Positions 37,316-46,950 of a stretch of 64,000 bases of DNA are shown here, one piece after another. Numbering within the stretch: the first letter of the stretch is position 1; each line of letters starts with the position of its first letter. Origin of the DNA: Brumimicrobium ulvae (lineage in GTDB: Bacteria > Bacteroidota > Bacteroidia > Flavobacteriales_D > Crocinitomicaceae); the NCBI RefSeq assembly GCF_947504225.1, contig NZ_CANNGT010000013.1:16405-80404 (forward strand), in the 5' to 3' direction. The notes beneath the pieces were generated by a model. It had not been told where the DNA came from. It saw nothing but the letters and a program-made list of their open reading frames with translations, and did no database searches. The position numbers and the translations under genes were made by a program.

Positions 37316-38179
37316 TTACTTGTTTTTCCATGCGATATCGGTTAAAACCCGATATTCAGCTTCATTGCTTCCACCAACAACGGTAAACTCTATGTCTACT
37401 GGGCGAAACTTATACTTGTCCAAATTGTTTAATAAGTCTTCTATGAATGGTGTCATTTCATCAATACGAAGTGCTGTGGTGTAACGTTCCTGATTTTGTG
37501 GTTTGTTCTCACCCAAGAGAATAAACAAATTATCGGCTTTAATAACACTGATGAAATGCGTTTGAAATTCACCTGATCCATTTAAAATTTTGTTTACCTT
37601 TTCTAAAGAATGATGTTCAGTTGCAATGTTTTTCCAATTTTCGAATTCTATTTGGGTATAATCTTGAGCTTTTCTTGTTTGGGTAATTACTGGCATGTCA
37701 TCATTATAAAGCGTACGCTTTTCAATATAGTTGGTGATGTTAGAATCTATCCAAACATCAGCAAGTTCTATAAAAGCAATAAGCTTTTGGTCTTCAAGGT
37801 AGTAGTTTCTTTCTCCTTGTGGTCTGAAATTACCATCAATGAATTGCTCTGTAATTTTCATTGGAAAACCATCTTCGTTTAGGAAGGCTGTAACTTGAAT
37901 GAATTCTGAACCATGGTCCTTAGTTTGCTTTTCCCAGCGAAGTGATTTTACAACACGCGATGGATCAATTCGCTCATCGATTTCAATGATTTTTTTTGCA
38001 TTTGGATATTGCATAAATGCAACTTGATTTGGATGGTCTTCTCCTTCTTCAGATGAAAGTGTTTCTTCAGTTTCTATGGCGTTGTTTTCTCCAGCTTCTG
38101 CAGTTTTTTCTTTTTGATCGCAAGATAGGGTAAAGCCTGTAAGGAGTATACAGAATAAGAATACTTTTATGTTTTTCAT
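37316..38179 (-). CDS. Hypothetical lipoprotein
   Basis: A 287-aa protein with a lipoprotein signal (TGFTLSCDQKE, Cys at about 20), an acidic linker (residues 25-50) and a folded domain with no family I recognise. Segments such as YLEDQKLIAFIELADVWID are beta-rich. It stands alone between nadC and the OmpA-family gene, behind the latter's terminator. Confidence 0.75.
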   Translation of the reverse strand: MKNIKVFLFCILLTGFTLSCDQKEKTAEAGENNAIETEETLSSEEGEDHPNQVAFMQYPNAKKIIEIDERIDPSRVVKSLRWEKQTKDHGSEFIQVTAFLNEDGFPMKITEQFIDGNFRPQGERNYYLEDQKLIAFIELADVWIDSNITNYIEKRTLYNDDMPVITQTRKAQDYTQIEFENWKNIATEHHSLEKVNKILNGSGEFQTHFISVIKADNLFILLGENKPQNQERYTTALRIDEMTPFIEDLLNNLDKYKFRPVDIEFTVVGGSNEAEYRVLTDIAWKNK

Positions 38180-38192
38180 CGTTTTTTTATAT

Positions 38193-38227
38193 TAAAAATG
38201 TCCGTGACAAACCTGCCACGGACATTA
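38193..38227 (-). terminator. Terminator of the OmpA-family gene
   Basis: AATGTCCGTG (38198-38207) and CACGGACATT (38218-38227) pair perfectly around 10 nt. On the minus strand the hairpin is followed by a T run. Confidence 0.88.
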
Positions 38228-38244
38228 AAATTAATAATATTTAT

Positions 38245-40779
38245 TTATTTAAAAATAATTGTCATCTCAACACGTCTGTTGGCTTGTCTACCTTCTTTCG
38301 TGTCATTTGACTCTATTGGTTGTGTTTGACCAAAGTAAAGAACAAATAATCTTTCTTTTTCAATTCCTCTTTCAATCATGAAGTCCCTTACAGACTCTGC
38401 ACGTTTCTTCGAAAGAATTAAGTTGCTTTGTGCGTTTCCAACATTGTCTGTGTGACCCGCAATTTGTAAACTCCAGTCTTCTTTCTTCAACAATACTTCT
38501 GCAAGTTCATTCAATGATTCTATAGATTCTTGCTTGATTGTTGCACGAGCAGTTTCAAACTCTAGATTGTCAAATGCAGTTTTAAGAATTTCTTGAACTT
38601 CTTCGTCGATTTCTGGACAACCATTGTTTTCAACTGGACCAGGCGTTTCTGGACAGTCATCATCTTTATCTGGTACACCGTCTCCATCTGTATCAGTATA
38701 AGGACAACCGTTGTTTTCTTTCGGACCAGGTAAGTTTGGACATTCATCGTCTTTGTCTAAGATACCGTCACCATCTGTGTCTGGCCATGGACAACCGTTG
38801 TTTTCTTCAGGACCTGGTATTTCAGGACATTCATCCAAGAAGTCTAAAACTCCATCTCCATCGGTGTCAGGACATCCATTGTATTCTTTTGGACCAGGTA
38901 CATCTGGACAAGCATCTTCGAAATCAGGAATACCGTCGCCATCAGTGTCAGGACATCCGTTGAATTCAGCTAGACCAGCCTCATTTGGACAATCGTCATC
39001 TTTGTCTGGAATTCCGTCTCCGTCAGTGTCAGGACATCCATTGAATTCCGCTAAACCAGCTTCTTCTGGACATTCGTCATCTTTATCTGGAATACCATCT
39101 CCGTCTGTGTCAGGACATCCGTTGAATTCAGCCAATCCTGGCGTCATCGGACAATCGTCCTCAGAGTCTTGAATTCCATCACCATCCGTATCAGGACATC
39201 CTCTAAACGCCCATACTCCCGGTACATCAATACATTCGTCTTTTTTGTCGGATACCAAATCATTATCAATATCACTTGGATGACCATAAAGTACAGGTAC
39301 ACGCAGGCCTGCATAGAACCCAGCACCTCTTACTTTTCCTCCTGGGAATAATGTTTTTAAATCAGGTACCCCAACAGTTAGAGGACCTAGACGCAATCCT
39401 AATCCTGCTCTAAATCCTGCATGTGGATTATAGGATAGAGGGACACCCACACCAGCCCACTTAAAATCGTAAGTTGGAGTCACCGAGAATTGGTTCATCA
39501 TACGAACGTTTGTAGCATTCGATTTTGGGTTAACATTAATGTATGCTGTAGCATTCACATAAAAGTCCTTGTAGATGTTGTAATCAAACTGAAAACTAAT
39601 TGCCGTTGGCGTATTCATGTAATAGGTTTCAGAAGTGTCTTCACTGGCTGTCCAATCAGGGTCATTTTGGATTAAACTATCAACAATTTGAGTGAATTGC
39701 CCTGGTGTTTCAGCATCATCAAAAATGGTTAAATCTAGTTGTGTAGTGTTTACACTAAAGTTTCTACTCTTATCTGCTTTGGTGAATTGCATTCCTCCGA
39801 AGTCAAGGAGTGAGAACCCAGCACGAATTTTATACTTGTTACGGTCTCTTCTCCAAATGTTGGTTTCACCGTCCATGTCGTATTTATATTCTTTCCAATC
39901 AGGTCTCCATTCGTAAACAACTCCCAAATCAACTCCTATTCCTAATTTTGAAGTCAATTTATAGAAATCTCCAAAAGTCGTTGTTCCTGAAGTGTTGGAA
40001 AAATATCGATCTATATTCTCTGAATACCCAAAGTTAAAATCACCACGCATTGTTGTAGCCGTATCCTTGTTTAATAATTCGAAGTCTAAATCTTTAGAGT
40101 AAACATAAGAAGAAGCAATCCCTTGGTTGAATTTTAAACGTCCTCCAACTTTCCAGAAATGTTCACCTTCATCTGCTAAAACTTGCGCATAATTAACTCC
40201 ATATTCGGCCCATACTAAAGCATTTTGAGACAGTAATGAACCGTCTATTTTTGTGCTCCAAAGAGGATTGTAATTTAAGCCTTCCTCTGCAAGTTTTAAA
40301 ACTTGTGGGTTAATTTCATCTAAATTGTTTATAAATCGCAACTTTGCAGAGAACCCTACAGCTATCTTTGGGTTGATGTGAAACATGAAATTCAAAATAT
40401 CTAGCTGAGAACTCAGATATGCACCCCGGGCTTTAGCATTTGGATCATTGTAGTCTTCTATGTTATGAAAGTAATTCTCGTACAAGTTCGGTGTACTTTG
40501 CCATGCGGTGTCTTTTCTTAAGGAATGCAACCAACTTCTTTTAGGCAGAATACTAGCGTCAAAATATTTAGCATTTTGCCAACCATCAACATTGACGCTA
40601 AATAGGTTAACATCAACCATGAATCGGTTGTCTACTATCGATGCCGGTTGGAGGTCGGCCCCCATGATTCCAGCGTAATTACTATGGATAACTCCAAGGT
40701 AATTTTGAGCCTTTGAAGTAGGGATGTTGAGTAACAAAAACGCAAAAATCGTTATTGTCAAAAACTTAATTTTCTTCAT
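38245..40779 (-). CDS. OmpA-family outer-membrane protein with TSP3 calcium-binding repeats
   Basis: An 844-aa envelope protein. Signal peptide about 1-24; an N-terminal region of about 460 residues resembles the DUF5723 beta-barrel-type domain of Bacteroidota. Eight thrombospondin type 3 repeats follow at residues 503-722 (DTDGDGIPDKDDECP pattern). The C-terminal OmpA domain (about 735-844) binds peptidoglycan and shows LQIAGHTDNVGNAQSN and ANRRVEMTI. The Asp-rich repeats bind Ca2+ and stiffen the linker. It is a single gene with its own promoter and terminator. Confidence 0.9.
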   Translation of the reverse strand: MKKIKFLTITIFAFLLLNIPTSKAQNYLGVIHSNYAGIMGADLQPASIVDNRFMVDVNLFSVNVDGWQNAKYFDASILPKRSWLHSLRKDTAWQSTPNLYENYFHNIEDYNDPNAKARGAYLSSQLDILNFMFHINPKIAVGFSAKLRFINNLDEINPQVLKLAEEGLNYNPLWSTKIDGSLLSQNALVWAEYGVNYAQVLADEGEHFWKVGGRLKFNQGIASSYVYSKDLDFELLNKDTATTMRGDFNFGYSENIDRYFSNTSGTTTFGDFYKLTSKLGIGVDLGVVYEWRPDWKEYKYDMDGETNIWRRDRNKYKIRAGFSLLDFGGMQFTKADKSRNFSVNTTQLDLTIFDDAETPGQFTQIVDSLIQNDPDWTASEDTSETYYMNTPTAISFQFDYNIYKDFYVNATAYINVNPKSNATNVRMMNQFSVTPTYDFKWAGVGVPLSYNPHAGFRAGLGLRLGPLTVGVPDLKTLFPGGKVRGAGFYAGLRVPVLYGHPSDIDNDLVSDKKDECIDVPGVWAFRGCPDTDGDGIQDSEDDCPMTPGLAEFNGCPDTDGDGIPDKDDECPEEAGLAEFNGCPDTDGDGIPDKDDDCPNEAGLAEFNGCPDTDGDGIPDFEDACPDVPGPKEYNGCPDTDGDGVLDFLDECPEIPGPEENNGCPWPDTDGDGILDKDDECPNLPGPKENNGCPYTDTDGDGVPDKDDDCPETPGPVENNGCPEIDEEVQEILKTAFDNLEFETARATIKQESIESLNELAEVLLKKEDWSLQIAGHTDNVGNAQSNLILSKKRAESVRDFMIERGIEKERLFVLYFGQTQPIESNDTKEGRQANRRVEMTIIFK
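38614..39273 (-). repeat. Eight in-frame TSP3 repeats inside the OmpA-family gene
   Basis: 660 bp encode eight units of 27 or 29 codons in the order 27,27,27,27,27,29,29,27. Units 2-4 are nearly identical in protein (ending GLAEFNGCP). Units 5-8 end in the variants GPKEYNGCP, GPEENNGCP, GPKENNGCP and GPVENNGCP, pointing to recent internal duplication. Each has two Cys for a disulfide. Confidence 0.9.
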
Positions 40780-40834
40780 AAACCTGTAGTTTAGTGTTTC
40801 GTAAAGTGTTTCTTAAATAGAGTAATCTCTAAGA

Positions 40835-40842
40835 CAAATCTA
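40835..40842 (-). promoter_or_regulatory. Putative -7 promoter element for the OmpA-family gene
   Basis: On the minus strand TAGATTTG matches TAnnTTTG, leaving a leader of about 50 nt before the ATG at 40779. The upstream TTG is not at ideal spacing. Confidence 0.4.
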
Positions 40843-40872
40843 ATAAAAGCAATTAGAAATACGACTTTGAGA

Positions 40873-43044
40873 CTAGTATTTATTCTTATAACAAATAATT
40901 GATTGGGCAATTATCGTATAAGTGTAAAGTGTATTGTCGTTTTTATTGAAGTAGGAAATCGTTTTATTTCTACCTTCTTTTGGAAAGCCTTCAAGTGTTT
41001 CTCCTAGTTTGTTGAATGCATGGATCTTGTTTTGAAGATAATCAAAAACAACACTTGTTTTGCTTGCTGAATGGTAGTCGAATGCACCTACTTCATTGAA
41101 TGGTAGTTGTTTACTGTAAAGAATTTCATTGTCATGATTAAATACCTTGAAATTGTTGCCGTTAGAAATGATAAAGTATTCAGCGTTGACTTTAAATAAC
41201 TGACCGTTATCAATGAGTCGAGCATCTTTGTTTTCTACTCCTTTTATATCTGAGACTTGACTGTAAACTTTTCCGTCCTTCTGAAAATAAGTGATTACTC
41301 GTCCCTTATATTTTATCGCATGTTGAACTGTCGTTTTACCGATTAGTTGAGCCTTAGCAGGTGTTTCTAGGTATCCGAGGTACTGTTGAAAGTCAGCGTT
41401 AACAGCCCACACCCTTAAGTTCCCCTTAATGTTTAACGCATAAGGAGTTGAAACGATTCCTTCTTTTCCAACCTGAATGATGTTCAGTTCAAGTCCAGCG
41501 CTGTTCAACATGATGATTTCTCCTTGTTGGTTACCAATTAAAAAACGTTTGGTCCCATTCCATACAAATTCACTGATCCCCGTTGTTAAATCGTGCTCTG
41601 ATTGGTAAGGGAAACCTCCTACATCATTTCCGTTTAAATCAATTAAATGAATTTGTCTTTTTGTACGGAATAAGAATTGGTGTTTGTTGTTATTGAATAC
41701 ATCCACCACCATAACTTCTCCTTGAATTGGAGATTTAACATCGCCTTGCCATAGGGTCTTGCCATTTGGACTTACAAGTTCATACTTCCCTGATTGGTCA
41801 TAACTTAAAACAGAGGTACCATTCCTTAAATGATCAGTGATTGGAACTAATTTATAAGTTTCATGCTTCACCGAGGTTGACCACGTTGTTTTATCAGCAA
41901 GGTTTAATTGTTCACTTGGCGGTTGTGTATTCACCTCAAACATGAGTTTGTTTTTCCATGTTAAACTGGCTTTTTTATCCATTGAAATGTCACGCATATT
42001 AACATGGGAAGGGAGTCCACCAAAAAACTGCTCTTGACGGTCTGGACTCAAAGCTAAAGTTTTTCCTAGCTGGTAATTAACCAAAATCTTTCGGGCAATA
42101 CTTTTTGATTCAATAAATAAGACTTTATCTTCAATTTCAATAACATAAAATCGGGACTTTTCCTTTAAAGGGAAGTCATGGGTAAGTTGAAAACCACTAA
42201 ATGAGTGCATGTCTTCTAAAACAAGTACAGAATCCTCGTTTTTAGATTGTTCGATTAAAATTAAGCTTGGGGTTTGTTGTGAGCGATAATCGCTTACCAA
42301 AATATGGTGTCCTTCGTAATCAATAGTCACATAACCTTTATCAACCCATAAATTCATAGGGCCATCTTTAAAAATAGAATCTTTGCTCGCTGCAAAGAAA
42401 CGCTCTTTAAATAAATAGGATGAGCTTGAATGCGGAATGACAGAGGAGAAGATTGGAATATCTTTTACCGCTTCACCATACACCGCGTTGGGTTCGCTAG
42501 ATCTGTATTCGAAAAATCCTTTGCTCAAATTGTATACATCTGTTCGTTTCCATTGTTGACCAAGATTCACCCAAAAATTTGCAGAGGCTTTTTTATCACC
42601 TTCAAGCAAAAGGTTTTTAGTGAGTTTATTTTCACAGTATTGGTAATCTTTTGAAATCATTAGGTGTCTACCTTCAAATTTATAAGTAACATCCTTTAGT
42701 TTGAAAAAGGAGTTGATGTGGGCAGCCTCAGCGCTTTTCCATTTACTGTCTTTTTCGAAAATAATAATCGCACGATTACCGCTTGCATAAATTTTCAATC
42801 CTTGATAAGGTAAAGAGTCAAGAGCTGGTAATGTGAGGGCTAAGGGGTTACCTTTAATGGCTTCAAAGTAATTGGCATCTTTTGTTTCCTCAAATTTATT
42901 AATCAGTAGTATGGATTGATCTTCATTGCAAAAGACGTTCTCCGGATTTACAGTATTGTCTACATTAATCCATAACTCATAACTTGAATAAGCAATCCAA
43001 GCAATGGCAGACAATACTATACTGATAAGAATAAAACGCTTCAT
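40873..43044 (-). CDS. Hypothetical membrane-anchored propeller-like protein
   Basis: A 723-aa protein with an N-terminal hydrophobic segment (about residues 4-20) that is an anchor or signal. The N-terminal half has no family I recognise. The C-terminal half contains repeated blade-like units such as HLIDLNGNDVGGFPYQ, IIMLNSAGLELN and HAFNKLGETLEGFPKEG, suggesting a beta-propeller of the PQQ/FG-GAP type. A promoter-like TAGTTTTG lies at 43059-43066 on this strand. The function is unknown. Confidence 0.7.
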   Translation of the reverse strand: MKRFILISIVLSAIAWIAYSSYELWINVDNTVNPENVFCNEDQSILLINKFEETKDANYFEAIKGNPLALTLPALDSLPYQGLKIYASGNRAIIIFEKDSKWKSAEAAHINSFFKLKDVTYKFEGRHLMISKDYQYCENKLTKNLLLEGDKKASANFWVNLGQQWKRTDVYNLSKGFFEYRSSEPNAVYGEAVKDIPIFSSVIPHSSSSYLFKERFFAASKDSIFKDGPMNLWVDKGYVTIDYEGHHILVSDYRSQQTPSLILIEQSKNEDSVLVLEDMHSFSGFQLTHDFPLKEKSRFYVIEIEDKVLFIESKSIARKILVNYQLGKTLALSPDRQEQFFGGLPSHVNMRDISMDKKASLTWKNKLMFEVNTQPPSEQLNLADKTTWSTSVKHETYKLVPITDHLRNGTSVLSYDQSGKYELVSPNGKTLWQGDVKSPIQGEVMVVDVFNNNKHQFLFRTKRQIHLIDLNGNDVGGFPYQSEHDLTTGISEFVWNGTKRFLIGNQQGEIIMLNSAGLELNIIQVGKEGIVSTPYALNIKGNLRVWAVNADFQQYLGYLETPAKAQLIGKTTVQHAIKYKGRVITYFQKDGKVYSQVSDIKGVENKDARLIDNGQLFKVNAEYFIISNGNNFKVFNHDNEILYSKQLPFNEVGAFDYHSASKTSVVFDYLQNKIHAFNKLGETLEGFPKEGRNKTISYFNKNDNTLYTYTIIAQSIICYKNKY

Positions 43045-43158
43045 CCAATTATTTTTTTCAAAACTAAGGCTTAAAGATAAACAATCTCACTGCTTTGATG
43101 AATTTTATTAACGAATTAATGTTCTTTTGGATAATACAGTTGAGATTTAAGAAAAGAA

Positions 43159-43728
43159 TTAAAGCTTAAATGTTTTTCTGTGATATTTTGTTGCTCCGTA
43201 TTGAAGAACAGCAGCTTTGTGCGCCTTTGTTGGATAGCCCATGTTTTTTTGCCAATCATATTCTGGATGTTCTTTGTGAATGTTTTGCATAAATTCATCC
43301 CTAGCTTCTTTGGCCAGGACTGATGCAGCAGCAATGCTAAGGAATTTAGCGTCACCTTTAACAATGCATTCATGTGGAATTTCAGGGTAAGGATTGAATC
43401 GATTCCCGTCGATCAATAAAAGCTCTGGCTTTTGATTTAATCCATCAACGGCCTTATGCATGGCTTCAAAACTGGCGTTAAGAATATTGATCTCATCAAT
43501 ACGTACTTGGTCTATAAAGGCAACCGAATAAGAAAGAGCCATTTCTTTTATGAGAGGGACCAATTGCTGACGTTTTTTGGCGCTTAATTGCTTTGAGTCA
43601 TTTAATGTTGGTATTATACAATCTTTAGGGAGAATTACAGCAGCAGCAACCACTGGTCCAGAGATGCATCCTCTTCCTGCTTCATCGCATCCAGCTTCTA
43701 TTTTGTCTTCTGTAAAATATGGATTCAT
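43159..43728 (-). CDS. rnhB: Ribonuclease HII
   Basis: RNase HII cuts RNA in RNA-DNA hybrids and starts removal of misincorporated ribonucleotides. The 189-aa product has the catalytic acidic residues in AGCDEAGRGCISGPVVAAAV (Asp-Glu pair), in LLIDGNRF and in KGDAKFLSIAAASVLAK. The GRG substrate-binding motif is present. The length is normal. It is a single gene. Confidence 0.96.
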   Translation of the reverse strand: MNPYFTEDKIEAGCDEAGRGCISGPVVAAAVILPKDCIIPTLNDSKQLSAKKRQQLVPLIKEMALSYSVAFIDQVRIDEINILNASFEAMHKAVDGLNQKPELLLIDGNRFNPYPEIPHECIVKGDAKFLSIAAASVLAKEARDEFMQNIHKEHPEYDWQKNMGYPTKAHKAAVLQYGATKYHRKTFKL

Positions 43729-43830
43729 TTTGTTCTATTTTCATTTCGGTGAGTAAATATAAAAATCTATCTCAGTATTTAGAATTATTCAATTTGAATC
43801 GTTTATAAAAGAGATTTATGAATTTTTGTA

Positions 43831-43860
43831 TTGAGTTTTCCTTGTTTTGACTTACATTTG
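43831..43860 (+). promoter_or_regulatory. Bacteroidota-type promoter for the 44019 gene
   Basis: TTG (43831-43833), a 19-bp spacer and TACATTTG (43853-43860) fit the consensus exactly. The predicted transcript begins within a few bases, next to the left arm of the inverted repeat at 43861, about 155 bp before the start codon. Confidence 0.7.
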
Positions 43861-44001
43861 AAGAAGACTAGTGCGTTTAATTTGATGTTTTAGCCTAGTA
43901 TTCACCATCGTGGCACATGTTTTGACCGAAGGTTATTAAATAAATAAAATAAAGAAGTTAATTTGTAGATGCAACTTTTTATCCGCATATTTAGTCTTCT
44001 T
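43861..44001 (+). promoter_or_regulatory. Structured 5' leader closed by a 10-bp inverted repeat
   Basis: AAGAAGACTA (43861-43870) pairs perfectly with TAGTCTTCTT (43992-44001). Just inside, TGCG (43872-43875) can pair with CGCA (43984-43987). The closed structure would end 17 nt before the ATG at 44019. I recognise no known riboswitch class. Confidence 0.45.
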
Positions 44002-44018
44002 TAAAAATAAATAGAGTT

Positions 44019-44381
44019 ATGAAAAAAATAATTACACTTATCGCAATAATGTTTTTCGCTTTAGTGAGCTTTGCTCAAACTGCTAAAGTAGAAGGAGATA
44101 AAGATCTTTTGAAAGCCAATCTCGCTAAAAAAGAAGTTATTTTTGTTATGCCAAGTGAAATAACCTCTGAAACTATTGATAAGTCAGCTCAATATTATAC
44201 TGATTACTTCACAGTTGAGTATAGTGATGAAACTAAGGTTGCTAAAATATTGCTGATTTCTGAGGCAGAAAGTGACAGAAGGGTAATCATGAGATTTTTA
44301 CTTTCTTCTGGAGTTAGAACCATCCAATTCGATGGAAATGATTACACCATCATGGAGTTTTACTCAAACTTTTTAGAATAG
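44019..44381 (+). CDS. Small exported hypothetical protein
   Basis: A 120-aa protein with a clear signal peptide cut after SFA-Q (about residue 19), leaving a mature protein of about 100 residues. The mature part alternates helices and strands (EVIFVMPSEITSETIDKSA, VAKILLISEAESDRRV), consistent with a small alpha/beta domain of the kind found in periplasmic binding modules. I recognise no family. It is monocistronic, with a consensus promoter, a 155-nt leader and a strong terminator, which suggests high or regulated expression. Confidence 0.75.
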   Translation: MKKIITLIAIMFFALVSFAQTAKVEGDKDLLKANLAKKEVIFVMPSEITSETIDKSAQYYTDYFTVEYSDETKVAKILLISEAESDRRVIMRFLLSSGVRTIQFDGNDYTIMEFYSNFLE

Positions 44382-44406
44382 AAACTTAAGCTTAAATTGA
44401 ATATAG

Positions 44407-44444
44407 AAAGGCTTTTCGAAATTATCGGAAAGCCTTTTTCTTTT
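44407..44444. terminator. Terminator between convergent genes
   Basis: AAAGGCTTTTCGA (44407-44419) pairs with TCGGAAAGCCTTT (44425-44437), with one G-U pair, and a T-rich tail follows on the + strand. The 3' end of the minus-strand YyaL-type gene reaches into it. Confidence 0.85.
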
Positions 44445-46458
44445 ATCCCTTTAATATTGAAAGTGCTTCAGTTATTTCTTGAGTAGGTGCTTGACAAGCA
44501 AAGTCTTCGCAAATGTAAATGGTGCTCTGTTGTGTAAATGCTTTGTCTTGCAAAAACGGAGTAGTCACTTTATTCCCGCCACCGTAAACCACATTTGGAA
44601 TATAGCTTTCGCCCAATTCGTATCGAATTTGTACGGCGTCCTCACCTGTGATGGCTACTTCATGAAAAGGCTCGGTATATGAAAGTGCCAATAATGCCCA
44701 GTTAGAATATCCAGCGCCATACCTTGGCATTTGATCGTATACATTGGACAACATCTGCTTCGACATCTGAACATATTTATCAGAATGGTAGAGTTTACCA
44801 AGTTTGAATAAATTGTGCGCCATCACACTGTTGGAAGCAGGAATAACATTGTCATTGACCTCAAGCTTTCGAGTGAGCAATTCTGTATCCTTATCTGTGA
44901 AAAAGAACATTTTAGACTGCTCATCATAAAAATGATCGATCGTAAAATCCAATAATGTTTTGGCAAGGTTAATCCACTTCTGTTCAAATGTTGTTTCGTG
45001 AAGTGTGATAAAGGCATCAATAACATGAGCGTAATCTTCCAAAAAACCATTGATTTTTGATTTTCCATCTTTTCGTGTTCGGTATAGGTGCCCGTTGTCG
45101 TTGTTCAATTGATGATCGACCAACCAATTTGCTGTTTTTTTTGCTTCATCGATATAGTTCGTGTTTTGCAATGCTAAACCAGCTTCTGCTAGTCCTTTTA
45201 TGGTCATTGCGTTCCAGGAAGTTAGTTGTTTGTCATCCAAACCTGGATGAGTTCTATGGTCTCTAACTTTATTTAGCTTTTGATGTGCAAGTTCTAATTG
45301 TTGTTCAAATTTTATGAGCGACATTCCTTTTTCACTGCACCATTCTTCCTTTGTAGACTTCCTTAAAAGAATATATTGATTATCCTCCCAATAGCCCACA
45401 TCGTTTACATTATAGAATTCACTAAACCAATCAAAATCTTCTTTTAAAACATCTTGGAGCTCTGTCTTTGTCCATGTGTAAAACTTCCCTTCTACGCCTT
45501 CAGAGTCAGCATCTAATGCCGAATAAAACCCATGGTCTTTATGGCGCATTTCACGCATCATCCAAGCTATGGTTTGGTCAATTACATCTTTGTAAATTAA
45601 CTGATTGTCGTGTTGATAGGCTTTCGCATAAACAGACAAAAGCTGTCCGTTGTCATAAAGCATTTTTTCAAAATGAGGAACCTTCCATAAATGGTCAACG
45701 GAGTACCTTGAAAAGCCACCTCCTAATTGGTCATAAATTCCGCCCAAAGCCATTTTTTTTAGCGATTTATGCGCGTGGTTTATTGCTGTTTGGTCGTTTA
45801 ATTGGTAACCATAACGCAATAGAAATTCGAAATTATTTGGCATGGGAAACTTTGGGGCTCTGTTATCACCACCCTCTTCAAAGTCAAAGATTTGCTTCCA
45901 TTTTTGAACCATCTCCGTTAATGTAGCAGGATCGAAATCTTGTTTTGGTTCCACAACTTCAACCAATTCTGAATTGATGACCCCTTCGGTGAGTTGTTTT
46001 GCATATTCCTCAACACGTGGTAAGTCTTCTTGATAGGTTTTCCATAGTTGTTGAATGATCTCCATCCAATTGTTTTTGGGGAAATATGTTCCGCCAAATA
46101 TTGGACGACCATCAGGAAGCGCAAAACAGTTCAATGGCCAACCTCCTTGTTGGGTCATGAGTTGTACGGCGTTCATGTAGATTTGATCTACATCAGGACG
46201 TTCTTCTCTGTCGACTTTAATACACACCAAATATTTGTTCATGAGTTCTGCCACAGCTTCATCTTCAAAGCTTTCGTGTTCCATGACATGACACCAGTGA
46301 CAAGCAGAATAACCAACGCTAATCAAAACAAGTTTCCCTTCGTCCTTTGCTTTTGTAAAAGCTTCTTCACTCCATTCGACCCAATTTACTGGGTTGTGTG
46401 CATGTTGGAGAAGGTAAGGACTACTTGAATTGATTAAATCATTGGTGTATTTTTTCAT
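44443..46458 (-). CDS. YyaL/spermatogenesis-associated protein 20-type protein
   Basis: A 671-aa soluble protein with an N-terminal thioredoxin-like domain (DUF255) and a C-terminal (alpha/alpha)6 barrel like N-acylglucosamine 2-epimerases. Motifs: [20 protein letters not shown] at the start, the CHWC redox-type motif in [30 protein letters not shown], and [17 protein letters not shown]. The family is widespread, from bacteria to animals. The reaction is not established. It is followed upstream by the LEA-like and dipeptidase genes on the same strand with tiny gaps. Confidence 0.93.
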   Translation of the reverse strand: MKKYTNDLINSSSPYLLQHAHNPVNWVEWSEEAFTKAKDEGKLVLISVGYSACHWCHVMEHESFEDEAVAELMNKYLVCIKVDREERPDVDQIYMNAVQLMTQQGGWPLNCFALPDGRPIFGGTYFPKNNWMEIIQQLWKTYQEDLPRVEEYAKQLTEGVINSELVEVVEPKQDFDPATLTEMVQKWKQIFDFEEGGDNRAPKFPMPNNFEFLLRYGYQLNDQTAINHAHKSLKKMALGGIYDQLGGGFSRYSVDHLWKVPHFEKMLYDNGQLLSVYAKAYQHDNQLIYKDVIDQTIAWMMREMRHKDHGFYSALDADSEGVEGKFYTWTKTELQDVLKEDFDWFSEFYNVNDVGYWEDNQYILLRKSTKEEWCSEKGMSLIKFEQQLELAHQKLNKVRDHRTHPGLDDKQLTSWNAMTIKGLAEAGLALQNTNYIDEAKKTANWLVDHQLNNDNGHLYRTRKDGKSKINGFLEDYAHVIDAFITLHETTFEQKWINLAKTLLDFTIDHFYDEQSKMFFFTDKDTELLTRKLEVNDNVIPASNSVMAHNLFKLGKLYHSDKYVQMSKQMLSNVYDQMPRYGAGYSNWALLALSYTEPFHEVAITGEDAVQIRYELGESYIPNVVYGGGNKVTTPFLQDKAFTQQSTIYICEDFACQAPTQEITEALSILKG

Positions 46459-46464
46459 TGTATT

Positions 46465-46947
46465 TTAAAAGTTTAAAAACTGACCTAGGTTTATGTCTAA
46501 GTCTTTGAGGTTGATCTTTTTAGTTTGGTCAATGTGTTTTCTCACGGGAATTCCAACAACTGAAGCTTTAAGGACTCCCTCTAGTCTTAAGTTTACAGTT
46601 CCACCCGTAGCAATCTTCATTAGGGAAAGTAGAACTCCTTTTTCTAAAAGTACTTCTACCGGAACATTGTCTAGGGTAGTGGTCTTCCTTTTCATTTTGT
46701 ATTTCTGAAGAAGCTGAGCATTTCCAATATACTTGTCGTTGAGGTAGAGTTTAAAAGAAGATTTTCTCACTTTCAAATTATAGCCATTTGGATTGTAGGC
46801 CGAAACATCAATGTTAAAAGATATTTTTTCTTTGTTTAATTCATCTAATTTAAAATTAGATACGCCTTTGAATTCTGGATCCTCTATACATCCTGTAGTA
46901 ATAAACAGGACAGATAATAATACGACTAAGTACTTGAAGTTTTTCAT
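46465..46947 (-). CDS. LEA14/WHy-like lipoprotein
   Basis: A 160-aa lipoprotein (FITTGCIED, Cys at about 20). The mature part has the LEA type 2 (WHy) beta-sandwich pattern: FNIDVSAYNPNGYNLKVRKS with the conserved NPN, followed by alternating strands. WHy domains occur in desiccation and hypersensitivity-response proteins; the bacterial role is unclear. It sits 3 bp after the dipeptidase gene and 6 bp before the YyaL-type gene, in one operon. Confidence 0.8.
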   Translation of the reverse strand: MKNFKYLVVLLSVLFITTGCIEDPEFKGVSNFKLDELNKEKISFNIDVSAYNPNGYNLKVRKSSFKLYLNDKYIGNAQLLQKYKMKRKTTTLDNVPVEVLLEKGVLLSLMKIATGGTVNLRLEGVLKASVVGIPVRKHIDQTKKINLKDLDINLGQFLNF

Positions 46948-46950
46948 ATA

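Noticed and set aside
38711..39172. A 153-codon Ser/Pro/Gly-rich frame on the + strand
   Set aside because: It is the antisense shadow of the TSP3 repeats in the OmpA-family gene; the repetitive codons keep the opposite frame open.
45468..46428. Two overlapping + strand frames of 126 and 152 codons
   Set aside because: Both mirror the YyaL-type gene, whose motifs are clear on the minus strand.
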